Under the pieces are notes generated by a model. It was not told where the DNA came from, did not search any database, and worked only from the letters and a program-made list of their open reading frames with translations. A DNA stretch of 40,814 nt. It comes from Priapulus caudatus (taxonomy: Eukaryota; Priapulida; Priapulimorpha; Priapulimorphida; Priapulidae). Below, one piece after another: positions 25,001 to 32,220 of this stretch. The stretch is from NCBI RefSeq assembly GCF_000485595.1, contig NW_014577359.1, forward strand, positions 211,582 through 252,395, read 5' to 3'. The position numbers were made by a program, and so were the translations under genes. Each line of letters begins with the position of its first letter. Position 1 is the stretch's first letter.

Positions 25001-28000
25001 TGTTATGCATCGTCTGCTCGTCGACTGTATGTCTGCGGGGGTGTTATAATAATAGCAAAATAAATCTAATTGGTTTGCCGTACTCGTAATCGGGGTCTAG
25101 TGCGGCAATCCGAAATGAGATTTGAAGGTCGTATCTGCCGACAAAGGTCAAGAGGTGTGAAGGGAAAGGGGAATATTTTCATAGCTACGCGATAAGACCA
25201 GCGTTGAGGAAATCATGCAGAATCGTGGCACAAATGTAAATCGTCCCACAGTGACGTAAAGCCATCACCTTCGCAAAATCGGAGGTGACAGCTCAAAGTG
25301 TAGTGAGGCAAAGGTAGTTTAGGAAATAAGTCTGAAGACTTAGCCTTAGAAAATTTTTATTTCTTCTATATAACCTATAGCAAAATTTATCAAAATTAGT
25401 CAGTCCTTCTGAAAAGATACTCGTCCCAGACTAGTCAACGGGGTGTCATTTCCAGCACTGACAAAGGAACGATTTCCGACATTTTCACAACTTCATTGAA
25501 ATGATCATGAAATGTACTTGCCACTGGTGTACAATTTTTTACCCTTAACAAAGGACTGAAATGCTTTTGCTGGAGGAGCTCATGTACGTGTGGGAATGTG
25601 AAAGGCTACAATTTAAATGCTAAATTGGTTGTAATGTGTCTAACGAGGTTTAATCTTTCATATGACTTGCCTTCCATACCTAATGATCAGATGCTTTCCT
25701 GTAACACCCACACTCAATGTTCTGTGTTCCAGTGTATGTCGCTCCGTGACAGGTGACAGAATTTGTGTTTGTATTGCGGGTTGGTGTATACAACGCATTA
25801 CACATAGTAGTGCGTTTACACAAGTAAAAACGCTCGGACCACCCATGCAGATATAGAAAAATTTGAAAAAGAGATGTAAATTTTTTATTTTGCGAGCTTT
25901 CGAGAACACATGTCTGTTATGATTCATTTTACTTCCTTTGAGTCTGCGTGTGTATCTGCGTGCGTGTGCGTGCGTGCGTGCGTCCGTGTGTGTACGTACG
26001 TGTTTTGAGATACACATGTAGATGCGTGAGTGGATGTTTGCTCACTGTGGGTTCAGGCATGGATGCTATTATCGATGGTTATGCATGTTTGTGCGTGTGT
26101 GCATACGTGCGTGCGGCGTCGTGCGGTTTGATACGCCCCCCAGTCACAGGCCCGCCCGGACGGTTCGAAACCATGCACCGCCGGAGACCGCAACCGGTGC
26201 GACGACCCGACCAGAAAATATACGAGAGATCGCCGTAGCAAACTGCGAGACAGCAAACGCGGAAACAAGTCGCCAAGCAAATTGACAAAACTTGAAAAAA
26301 ACCGCGCTCGATACCGCGGACCAGTGTGGCGATCAATACCGCGTTCTCAGACGGCGTACGCTCGCGAGCCACGACTCTCGCCGCTTATATGGAGTTGTCT
26401 ATTGAGGATCTATGCCTTGAAACGGCGCATCACCGGCGGTCATGCGCGCTCGTCACCAAACCTCATGGGTTCAATACCGACGCGTCTTCTACGCTGTGAG
26501 GCGCGACTGCAATGCGGGCGACGCCTCACGGCGTCATTAACCCAACGTTCTCGCACGGCGACTGAGATATAAGCTGTCAATTTTTCGGAAATTTAAATCG
26601 TGTATATGGTTGTGCGTTTTGTTGCTGAGTAGAAAACACATGTCCGGCGGAAAGAAACAAGGCATACCAGATGGCGAGAGGCCTGTGGGCCAGTGCCGAA
26701 GACAGACTCCGCATGAAACAGATCGGGCCAAATCGTTGATGAAGACAGGAGGTCCAGAATGTCGCGGCCGTTGAAAAGATGTTTACCGAATTTTCGGCCA
26801 GCGTCTTGTATTTGCCACGACGTGGGTACCTGCGCGTGTACTGACGTTATTGTGAGACTGTTCACGCGGAAACGCTTTGATCTCACGACCTTCGGCGACG
26901 CGCCCACGGCGTTCTCGGAACGCCACCGCGTTCCAGGTGCAGCTCGTCCGACATTTGACGTTTTATTGAAGCATACTCAAAACAAACGTCCGTGACTGAC
27001 GCGATCATTCTGCACCATAGGCGACACACTACCGGAAACAATTGTCTGGCGTTTTCCACCGAACCGCTTATACCAAACGCTTTATGGCGACCTGTATGGG
27101 CAGCGCTCGTGGCTCCATTTTCCGTCGCCCCGTAGCAGCGACAAGTAAGGCGCAAGGACGACAGCCNNNNNNNNNNNNNNNNNNNNNNNNNNNNNNNNNN
27201 NNNNNNNNNNNNNNNNNNNNNNNNNNNNNNNNNNNNNNNNNNNNNNNNNNNNNNNNNNNNNNNNNNNNNNNNNNNNNNNNNNNNNNNNNNNNNNNNNNNN
27301 NNNNNNNNNNNNNNNNNNNNNNNNNNNNNNNNNNNNNNNNNNNNNNNNNNNNNNNNNNNNNNNNNNNNNNNNATATATATATAGGCGATGAGCGATATGT
27401 TCATGTGTGAAAAGCGCAAATGAAATTTTATACATTGGCTTTTCGAGTTAGCATGTTTTCAAGTGGCATTGTGACGTTCATATGTCATGTATGTAAGGGG
27501 CAGGCTTTGCCATTGCTGTGTGATAGGCGTTGAAGAAAAGCGTAAAGGAAACAGATATTTTTCTTACATCGTTATTTCACTACGAAATCTCCTCACCCTG
27601 AGCTGTTTCTTGTCCAACTGGTCAGCCGATACATTTCTTATCAGTAGTGTATAATATAGATATCTATATTATCTATCCTATCTATCTATCTATCTATGTT
27701 ATACATTCCTGTTCTGATTGCCACCTTCTCGCGTAGCTCTCCATCCGGCTTGGCACTGTGTTACAGAAGGCAGCCGCCACGACAAACAAGGTCGATCCGC
27801 TGTCAGCGACATATTATATCCAGGCCTTGCCTCTCGAGTGAAACTCGAATGTACATTTTACGTGTAATTGCTTACGAATGTATGGAAATTTACCACTTGT
27901 ATGCGTCAAACCAAGACGTGACGTCAGTCTCAAGACTATATTGAGCTTCGTCTTCTATTAATACCAACCCCGGCCCCCTTATTGCACTATACTGCTGACT

Positions 28001-29959
28001 GTTCGCGAATCAAGTGGAAAAGGGGGTAAATTTTGTCTGCCGATTAAAGTCTAATCTTGATTTTTAAACTAAGCTAATGGGTAATATAGGTTGGTAATCT
28101 AATCGTGTGTGGTTGTCTGAAGCGGTTCTCTATACAGTGAAATTATACAGTGGCTATGGTCTTATAAGTTATAGGCACAAGTTCGTAAATCCATGACATC
28201 ACAAAGCCGTCAAATCGAAGACAGGATAATACGTATAATACTTATAAGTAATATCATCATTTGATCAAATATATTAACGTATATAATATATATATATTCC
28301 AGTCGACATCTTTCCCACACGAGTTGGTCAGTGGAATAACTTGTCCTTGAATGGTGTGGGTTTGTGGGTGGGGTGGGGGCGATGGATGCTGCCATGCATC
28401 ACGGGCGGCGGATGGATGCTTAGCTATGCGTATAGCAGAGCAGCAGCGCAGCATCCCCAAGCGATGCCGCTGATGGATAAATCTGCCATGTTTACATTCT
28501 TCCTGCTGTACCGTACCCCGTGGTTATTGCGATTCAAGGCTGCCAGGCTACGCTTGATGCAGTCGGCGTGGCGGCTGACCCGTTGCCATGGAAGCCTCGG
28601 CCGTTAAAACCCGAGTTCCGAGCTTTTTTTTGCATTCCAGCCACAGGCTTAGGCATTTGTTGTGATCCTGTCTGCAGCCTGTCGCTGTCACACCCAGCAT
28701 CTACCATGTGTTACACTGTTGAACCTTCGGGTGGATGTTATTTTTCACATTGTCAACTGAAGCCATATTTCGATTCTAGCTACTTGGCAAATCTTCGCGT
28801 AACTATGCATCGTGATTGCGTTCGCATTCCAGTCGACATGTTTTCATCACGCTATAAGCAAGCTATTATTAACACAGGTGTTTCCATTAGTCCCCGAGCT
28901 ACTCGCAAAGTGTTCAATACGCGAGCGAGCCGTGCAATCTTTTAAGAACGCAATATAGCGTTGCTGCTGACGTGTGAGCACTCATATTAGAATGTTTTCT
29001 TACACAGAGGAGGAAGCGCTATGTACAAGGTCCAGACGAAAGCAACCAGTACTCCAAATATGTCGAGCTATATATCGTCAATGACAAGAGAGAGGTATAT
29101 ATTATATCTGTTTGCTATCATGAACAGCATTTATTGTTCAATCTTGATTTGATAACAAACATGTAAATCTTATACTGTTGATGGCAAAACAGGCTGTAAT
29201 CTGATATCAAATAAACTACGTCCATAAGATAGATACAGATGAATGTATATATATATATCAAGAGTACATAATAGAGACTATACTCTCTATTATGTACTCT
29301 TGATATATATATATATATATATATAGATGTGTATATATAAATATATGTATCAGGGCCGTAGCTAACCCATTTTGCCCACGCACGGGTTGTGTTTTAGACA
29401 GGTGACGGTAGACAATTGCCCCCCGCCCCCCGCTCCGCTAACTATGGGGCAACAACTATACCCCCAGTATATATGTATGAATCTCTAGCAACACCGATCT
29501 GTGATGCAATGCTTGTACAAATTTGCATTACGTAGAGCAGAAAATTTTATGAATGTTGCAATGCATGTGTTAGTAATTATGGGGAAGTTAATATGGCCAG
29601 TAATATGGCGTGCATTCTTAGAAAGGGATTCAATTTGTCGTTGGCATTTTAATTGCATCTAGTCTCACTACATGGATGATATAAATGGCATGATGATAGT
29701 GATTTATTAGCTTCATAAGTGAAGTAGATGCTGGTGGTTACTAGAAGGTTCCTGCAAATGCAATCGCATTGAATTGTGTTCTCATTATTTAGTGACGCAA
29801 TGTTATTAGCCGTAGTAATTTGTCTATTCCTAGTACGCTATATTATCATATACCGGATGCCATTACCCATCTATTTATTTCCCACAGTTTGAATCCTGGG
29901 ACAGAGATTTGAAAAAGGTCATCACACGGTCAAAAGAAATAGCGAATGTAGTCAATGCT
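1056..29959 (+). CDS. ADAM (reprolysin, M12B) metalloprotease, partial: prodomain end to start of protease domain
   Basis: Six exons join in phase: 1056-1131, 9668-9750, 21874-21989, 24688-24752, 29008-29094 and 29888-29959. They encode about 166 residues. ADAM proteins are membrane-bound or secreted zinc proteases that shed or cut surface proteins and are activated by removal of an inhibitory prodomain. In order one sees the prodomain motifs DLFTSNYIEKHF, EHCYYHGQVRG, ISTCSG, AYHIEP and HFVYR; the furin-type site RRKR; then KYVELYIVND and FESWDRDL, the first strand and helix of the reprolysin domain. The order, spacing and phases match the family closely. The N-terminal exons are outside the window. 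No HExxHxxGxxHD, disintegrin or cysteine-rich exon was found after 29959. The subtype (ADAM9/12/28-like or other) cannot be assigned. Gene identity is firm; completeness is unknown. Confidence 0.9.
1872..1918. repeat. short imperfect palindrome
   Basis: CATAATGTAGAGAATATATT on the left pairs with AATATAGTCTGTGTTATG on the right around a TAC centre, with a few mismatches. Its termini do not match the ATCARGAG family, so it is listed separately. Confidence 0.55.
3615..3642. repeat. (TA)n microsatellite
   Basis: Uninterrupted alternating AT dinucleotides in ADAM intron 1. Confidence 0.9.
5264..5335. mobile_element. short palindromic element, copy A
   Basis: The left end ATCAGGGGTTATTAATGACA is mirrored on the right by TGTCAT and TTAACCCCTGGG. 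The trinucleotide AGT lies directly outside both ends (5261-5263 and 5336-5338) and is a candidate target-site duplication. The right terminus is diverged (CCCCTGGG instead of CCCCTGAT). It has no coding capacity. Confidence 0.6.
5450..5770. repeat. possible dispersed repeat with (GTCC)n
   Basis: A GTCC tetranucleotide run at about 5485-5502 is followed by non-coding text in which the phrase CAGTTGTTACTCCTAT occurs twice (about 5569 and 5737), each followed by GGGAGAGA- or TGGAGAGA-like sequence. The internal repetition suggests an interspersed repeat. I cannot assign a family without a library search. Confidence 0.35.
5819..5862. mobile_element. short palindromic element, copy B
   Basis: The left end ATCAAGAGCTAATAATAC pairs imperfectly with GGTATTATCCGCTCTTGC. 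CTAT flanks both sides (CTAT before ATCAAGAG and CTAT after CTCTTGC). Its right terminus, GCAAGAG in reverse complement, is the same alternative end seen in copies C and G. Confidence 0.6.
6062..6123. mobile_element. short palindromic element, copy C
   Basis: ATCAAGAGTGGTATATAATG on the left pairs with CCCATATATACTCTTGC on the right. ATT lies just outside each end. An extra internal copy of the phrase TATATAATGGGAG sits in the loop. It is non-coding. Confidence 0.6.
6505..6590 (+). repeat. possible tRNA-derived SINE head
   Basis: AGTGGCTAGTCTG resembles a Pol III A box. GTGAGTTCAAACCCC, about 45 nt downstream, resembles a B box. The text then continues with CTGGGGCCCGTTGTTAG, as in many invertebrate SINE bodies. 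The tRNA fold is poor and no second copy is visible in the window, so this is tentative. Confidence 0.35.
7780..7844. repeat. GTC/ATC trinucleotide-rich tract
   Basis: An imperfect run of GTC triplets with ATC, GCC and GTT variants. It opens frames on both strands, but these are low-complexity artefacts. Confidence 0.8.
9170..9297. repeat. 18-bp tandem repeat, about 7 units
   Basis: The unit is close to TTATGACATTATGCCTAT, with C/T and A/G variants between copies. Two more degenerate units reappear at about 9462-9494. The unit is a multiple of three, which keeps a spurious frame open (MTLCLF repeats). Confidence 0.8.
9668..9750 (+). CDS. ADAM exon b: prodomain, EHCYYHG
   Basis: The acceptor ATTGCAG ends at 9667 and the donor GTAAGA starts at 9751. 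The exon begins on a full codon, in phase with exon a, and ends two bases into a codon. It reads TKEHCYYHGQVRGIPKSA followed by AAISTCSGI. This is the hallmark ADAM prodomain segment, with its two conserved cysteines. Confidence 0.93.
10323..10429. mobile_element. short palindromic element, copy D
   Basis: ATCAGGAGTCAATAAAGAC on the left is mirrored by GTCTTTATTAACTCCTGAT on the right. ACGT flanks both ends, and the outer sequence is itself palindromic (TAGATACG / CGTATCTA). The asymmetric loop holds a local expansion of the phrase TTTGTC or TTTATTGTC. It is the longest copy of the family here. Confidence 0.65.
10734..10785. mobile_element. short palindromic element, copy E
   Basis: ATCAAGAGCGTATATAAAGA pairs with CTTCTTAATACGCTCTTGAT with one 2-nt indel. 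The loop is GTTAATGCG. ATT lies on each side and is shared with copy F, which follows directly. Confidence 0.7.
10788..10830. mobile_element. short palindromic element, copy F (perfect palindrome)
   Basis: Twenty bases (ATCAGGAGTTAATAAAGACA) are repeated exactly as reverse complement around a 3-nt ATT centre. ATT precedes and follows the element. The arms share their interior with copy D. Confidence 0.75.
11916..12010. repeat. GT/GC-rich microsatellite
   Basis: Alternating purine-pyrimidine DNA, mostly GTGT, GCGT and GCGC. It opens long but meaningless frames on the minus strand. Confidence 0.85.
13542..14450. mobile_element. 909-bp non-autonomous DNA element, AGCTGCGTTCRCACGAG termini
   Basis: The left end AGCTGCGTTCGCACGAG and right end CTCGTGTGAACGCAGCT are inverted repeats with one mismatch. 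ACT flanks both ends (13539-13541 and 14451-14453), a possible 3-bp target duplication. Subterminal copies of the phrase TGTGAACG or GTTCACAC occur inside. There is no transposase frame, so it would depend on another element. The superfamily is not assigned. Confidence 0.65.
13963..14034 (-). ncRNA. tRNA-like Pol III promoter within the 909-bp element
   Basis: Read on the minus strand, TAAGCGACGCG resembles an A box and GTGATCGAATCCCG a B box. A run of seven T follows at once (plus-strand A7 at 13956-13962), as in Pol III terminators. The cloverleaf stems pair poorly, so this is a tRNA relic or SINE head rather than a working tRNA. Confidence 0.3.
15154..15400 (-). pseudogene. decayed LINE ORF2 C-terminal tail
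   Basis: The minus strand reads RMRWYGHVVRKKDEEQ and then, after a frame change and stops, RIRWRDGMEAEMRRSGVTED followed by EAADRRRWRRIINREV and a TAG at 15156-15154. The order 'RWxGHVxR' then 'RWRDxxExDxxxxGVxxxxA.DRxxWR' is the usual tail of many non-LTR retrotransposon polymerases. It is a separate, older insertion from the LINE at 32-36 kb. The frame break and stops show it is dead. Confidence 0.6.
15440..15690. repeat. probable dispersed repeat with ACTACGA motifs
   Basis: The heptamer ACTACGA or close variants recur at about 15455, 15502, 15532 and 15634, around a segment reading GACCCTCAGAATGCAGGAAA and a GGGGGGCATGCC motif. The pattern looks like an interspersed repeat of marine invertebrates. 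That is an impression and needs a library comparison. Confidence 0.35.
15990..16480. repeat. polypurine (GA/GGGA/CGACAG) low-complexity tract
   Basis: It starts with about 20 AG dinucleotides and passes through GACAGC hexamers, GAGGCAG-like units, GGGA tetranucleotides and AGAG again. The plus strand is overwhelmingly purine for nearly 500 bp. All six frames stay open for long stretches because of composition only. Such DNA can form triplex (H-DNA) structures. Confidence 0.9.
16668..16976. repeat. alternating GT/GC tract with a 68-bp higher-order unit
   Basis: This is nearly pure alternating purine-pyrimidine DNA of the kind that adopts Z-DNA. The landmark GTATGTGCGT recurs at 16771, 16839 and 16907, exactly 68 bp apart, with a diverged unit at about 16695, so a 68-bp block was itself duplicated. 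It has no coding meaning. Confidence 0.9.
17215..17553. repeat. large inverted repeat, 130-bp arms, 79-bp loop
   Basis: The left arm 17215-17344 (GGCACTTGGAG to ...GCCGTCCAAAT) and right arm 17424-17553 (ATTTGGACGGC to ...CTCCAAGTGCC) are reverse complements with roughly ten mismatches. The loop contains GCGGCATGCAGCCATG and a second GGCATGCAGCC. No transposase and no clear target duplication were seen. It could be a foldback element or an inverted duplication. Confidence 0.85.
18085..18345. mobile_element. 261-bp foldback (MITE-like) element with TTAGGG-like core
   Basis: The left arm 18085-18130 starts TGGCCCGGCCGCG and includes CCCACGCGAGTTCCGG. The right arm 18297-18345 carries CCGGAACTCGCGTGGG and ends CCGGCCCGGCCA. 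The arms are about 80-85% complementary over nearly 50 bp. The centre holds GTTAGGGTTAGGG and CTAGGGTTAGGGTTA (18190-18231). No protein is encoded. Confidence 0.7.
18190..18231. repeat. interstitial telomere-like TTAGGG repeats
   Basis: Four exact GTTAGGG or TTAGGG units plus degenerate ones (GGGCTGAG, TTAGTGC) sit inside the foldback at 18085-18345. TTAGGG is the common metazoan telomere unit, but the run is short and imperfect. Confidence 0.7.
18803..18850. mobile_element. short palindromic element, copy G
   Basis: AAGAGTAGATAATAAC on the left pairs perfectly with GTTATTATCTACTCTT on the right around ACTACCACTGTA. The left terminus is GCAAGAG and the right CTCTTGAT, the mirror orientation of copies B and C. 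ACAA flanks both ends. Confidence 0.7.
21874..21989 (+). CDS. ADAM exon c: prodomain, AYHIEP and HFVYR
   Basis: The acceptor TATTTGCAG ends at 21873 and the donor GTAATA starts at 21990. The split codon AG|T joins exon b to give CSGISGFVDDGEEAYHIEPV, then SSHGHHFVYRTSD. 'YxIEP' and 'HxVYR' are standard late-prodomain landmarks in ADAM and ADAMTS proteins. The exon ends one base into a codon. Confidence 0.93.
22606..23469. mobile_element. GC-rich 864-bp element, copy 1, CCCGTCACAC termini
   Basis: The left end CCCGTCACACGG and right end CCGCGGTGTGACGGG form about 12 bp of terminal inverted repeat. The interior is GC- and CpG-rich, unlike the AT-rich flanks, and has no convincing frame. It matches 26136-27166 in the same orientation through shared landmarks in the same order: GATCTATG, ATCACCGGCG, CCTCACGGCGT, ATAAGCTG, TTGCTGAGTAGAA, TGCCGAAGA, CGTAGCAGCG-like. 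No clean target duplication is evident. Confidence 0.6.
23592..23800. repeat. diverged tandem duplication, two units of about 120 bp
   Basis: The phrases TTTATCATGTAGT and TTTTTACTCGAAAAGACAA occur in the same order at 23593/23651 and 23709/23780. The units are non-coding. Confidence 0.6.
24218..24287. mobile_element. 70-bp mini-element, ATAGCCGCGTTCACACG termini
   Basis: ATAGCCGCGTTCACACG at the left is answered by CGTGTGAACGAGGCTAT at the right, with one mismatch. The terminus closely resembles that of the 909-bp element at 13542-14450 (AGCTGCGTTC), and its interior shares GGTATTTCAG with that element. It looks like an extreme internal deletion derivative of the same family. Confidence 0.65.
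24688..24752 (+). CDS. ADAM exon d: late prodomain linker
   Basis: A 65-nt exon between TTTTTTGCAG and GTGAGT. It completes the Gly codon split after exon c and reads GYNDTVDAMLLNLPTDRSQ plus LLR, ending on a full codon. The sequence is not strongly diagnostic by itself. Exact phase match on both sides and consensus splice sites support it. It has no cysteine. Confidence 0.75.
25948..26001. repeat. GT/GCGT-rich microsatellite
   Basis: Alternating GTGT, GCGT and CGTACGT units. Confidence 0.8.
26136..27166. mobile_element. GC-rich element, copy 2, cut off by the gap
   Basis: Begins near CCCCCAGTCACAGG (compare CCCGTCACACGG in copy 1) and shares ordered landmarks with 22606-23469, including GGATCTATG, ATCACCGGCG, CCTCACGGCGT, TATAAGCTG, GCTGAGTAGAA and TAGCAGCG. 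Overall identity is low, with many indels. Its right end runs into the N gap, so the right terminus cannot be seen. No conserved frame exists between the copies. Confidence 0.55.
27167..27372. other. assembly gap (206 N)
   Basis: A run of N, followed directly by ATATATATATA. The gap hides the right end of GC-rich copy 2. Confidence 1.
27660..27694. repeat. TATC tetranucleotide microsatellite
   Basis: Repeated CTAT/TATC units with a few interruptions. Confidence 0.85.
29008..29094 (+). CDS. ADAM exon e: furin site RRKR and start of protease domain
   Basis: The acceptor TCTTACACAG ends at 29007 and the donor GTATAT starts at 29095 (weak but in phase). The exon opens RRKR, a proprotein-convertase site, then YVQGPDESNQYSKYVELYIV and NDKRE. 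'KYVELxIVxD' is the first strand of the reprolysin catalytic domain. Cleavage after RRKR would release the mature protease. Confidence 0.95.
29095..29887 (+). other. ADAM intron 5 (793 bp)
   Basis: Bounded by GTATAT and TTCCCACAG. It holds short palindromic element H at 29257-29304, set in a (TA)n tract. Nothing else is recognised. Confidence 0.8.
29257..29304. mobile_element. short palindromic element, copy H (perfect palindrome)
   Basis: ATCAAGAGTACATAATAGAG and its exact reverse complement meet around a short ACTATACT-like centre, with no mismatch in the arms. It lies inside (TA)n, so any target duplication (ATAT) is uninformative. Confidence 0.75.
29888..29959 (+). CDS. ADAM exon f: protease domain helix A
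   Basis: A 72-nt exon, phase 0 at both ends, between TTCCCACAG and GTAAGT. It reads FESWDRDLKKVITRSKEIA then NVVNA. In ADAMs this helix follows KYVELxIVxD and is normally followed by a 'VYxxLNxRIxLV' strand. That next exon was not found in the remaining 10.8 kb. Confidence 0.93.
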
Positions 29960-31086
29960 GTAAGTATTTCCATGTTAATGTCGTCACGTATTCCACGGCT
30001 TATAACGTGAAGTAGTAACCTGACGTAAGTGAGTAACTCGGGCGTACAACAACAACTAGACTGCCATCCTGCCCTGCTGACCTACAGCATCCTGAAGCTG
30101 CTGGTAAACCATAACAGAATGACGATACAGCAGTGGGTTCAGCTTGGTTGCCACTGAGGTAGATGTATTCAGCTAATCAGCTCGCATCCTTCGTATGGCT
30201 TCAGCAAAACCTTAACCTACCTAACACGTTGTCGGTCATGCCCACAAACAAGCGTGTTCGCAACTCGTTTCCAGCTGCAACATCTGCTCCGGATCCAACT
30301 AGCCGGCCCCAACTCGCTTGCAAAATAATACCATAAGGACGCGCTTTGGTGCTTTATGCTGCTTTACACGTGTGCCAATCCAGCGAAGAGGTTGTGCTGT
30401 GTCTATAGCAGACAGACGCACAGGGCTGCTTCTGTGTGTTGGCAGTGCTATGCCGACTAGTGTCATTGACACATCCCAACAGTCCTCCTCGGTTGGGATG
30501 GTAACCACTCCACCCCACTGATGCTGCCTAGTTTAGCCTAGTAGCTTGTGGCATTGGGAAACCGAAGTGAGAGCGATGTATAGGAAATTGGAGGCGACGG
30601 TGTGAATGAGTTGCATGTGTGTGAAAAGCGTACATAGTTGCGCAGCCACACGGTGGCAACTTTATACGATAATTGATTTGGGTGGGGGGGGGTAGTCTTT
30701 GGAGAGGTATATGTAAGTTTGACCGGTGTGAAGGGCCTTGTGAGGAAAGATAACTACGTTGCTTCGCGTTAACCCAGAAAGTCTATAGCGCCTCACAGTC
30801 TCCCCTTTATTTTCCTCGTTCGCACACTGATGTGCAAAGCTGCTACAGTATGCTGCAAGCTCATGTTTCCCGAGCACTCCCTGCCCGTCTGATTTATTCA
30901 ATGTGGATCATAACTCGGCGGATGAATTTGAACGACATATGCAATATTAATGTCATCTGCAGAACATCCTTTTTACTATAGCATTATTTGACTATGGCAG
31001 TGTCGCTGGCCTAATAATCCAGCGATGCGCGCACATATCCACTGTTGCTGTTGTTAGAAATGTCTGTATGCATACACATATGCCCT

Positions 31087-31155
<69 letters not shown>

Positions 31156-32220
31156 CCATTATATACCATTATGCCAGTGTATACCCTATTGCCTATGCTC
31201 GGTACTATAGTAACAGTCTAGAAATGCAATAAACGTTAATTTGTTAGCTGCCACAAGTATGTAGGTCAGAGTCAGCACCTAATTCACACAAATGGTCACC
31301 TATATACTACTACATATATATATATATATATATATATTATGATATATTATAATTACAGGTTTACACATTTATTATTTATAACGGTTAAAAAACCTGTTTG
31401 CTGCTATGCGCAGGTGTGTGGTGGAAGGTGAAAACACAGCACAGTAAACTGTACCACATAATTGTGTCACTTTGAAGTAGTAGCAGTGTTGTTTATTGTA
31501 AAGCGAAATCCGTTTTTTGCAAGCATAATGAAATAGAAATGCGCTTTCAGTGGGTGCATGACACGTACTTCTATCCCACCAGATTCAGCTAAATACTAGT
31601 CATTGTCAACAGGTGCATTTAGCAGTAAGCATTATCCACAATTGATTAATTTTTACAGGGTTTGACCCTAACGCTAGTTCGTTAGTCTGTAACTAGTAAA
31701 AAATAAGAAGGACTAGTAAATGCCCCATAGCCGTTAGTCCTGCGGACTAGTTATTTTCCCCGTCCCTCCCCGTCCCAATTTCCCATCCTCCCATCGATTT
31801 TACTATAGCCTCCGGCGGCAGCTTCTCTCAACCAAGATCCAAAGAGCTATATATATAACTCATTGCCATCAAAAAGTTTCCCCTGTTAGACGCGCTAGTA
31901 CAAGTAGACGCTAGCACGCTCTGCACGATAGACCCTATGACAGTACAAACATTGTTAAACAATGGGGGCCACGAACCAGTCTACTAATCGATCGTTTGAC
32001 AGTAGCTGTTGACATAGAACAAACGGTCTGATTGTATAAATGACACAACTAATCAGATATACGCTTTTATAGCGAGGTATTTACATCGCAACCACATCGC
32101 ATGAGTGTTTTGTTTTACTTGAACAGTTGAAGCAGTCGATACAAATAGATATCTAGACTATAGTAGTGATACAAGTAGTGAAGCATAGTAAACGTAAGTA
32201 ACGTAAGTCGCAGGAGGAGA
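29960..32220. other. non-coding: ADAM intron or intergenic
   Basis: It begins with a strong donor (GTAAGT), so transcription probably continues. It contains (TA)n tracts at 31090-31149 and 31314-31337 and a locally repeated ACTAGT phrase at about 31690-31750. A possible acceptor at 31359 followed by GTTTACAC would read VYTFIIYNG and then a stop, so I do not accept it as the next exon. Confidence 0.55.
31090..31149. repeat. (TA)n microsatellite
   Basis: About 60 bp of alternating TA with one TG interruption. Confidence 0.95.

Larger units (their letters stand above)
24753..29007 (+). other. ADAM intron 4 (4.3 kb)
   Basis: Bounded by GTGAGT and TTACACAG. It contains the second GC-rich element (26136-27166), an assembly gap (27167-27372), GT-rich DNA (25948-26001) and a TATC microsatellite (27660-27694). 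An open frame of 141 codons at 28520-28945 (GTG start) has no recognisable motif and is probably chance. Confidence 0.7.

Noticed and set aside
28520-28945. 141-codon open frame in ADAM intron 4
   Set aside because: It starts at GTG, has no recognisable motif, no flanking splice sites in phase with the ADAM exons, and lies within an intron on the same strand.
30299-30521. Overlapping open frames of 67-69 codons on both strands
   Set aside because: No domain or splice context is seen, and mirrored openness suggests composition only.
31359-31390. Acceptor-like TTACAG followed by a VY-starting frame, as expected for the next ADAM exon
   Set aside because: The frame reads VYTFIIYNG and then stops, with no family resemblance beyond the first two residues and no donor.
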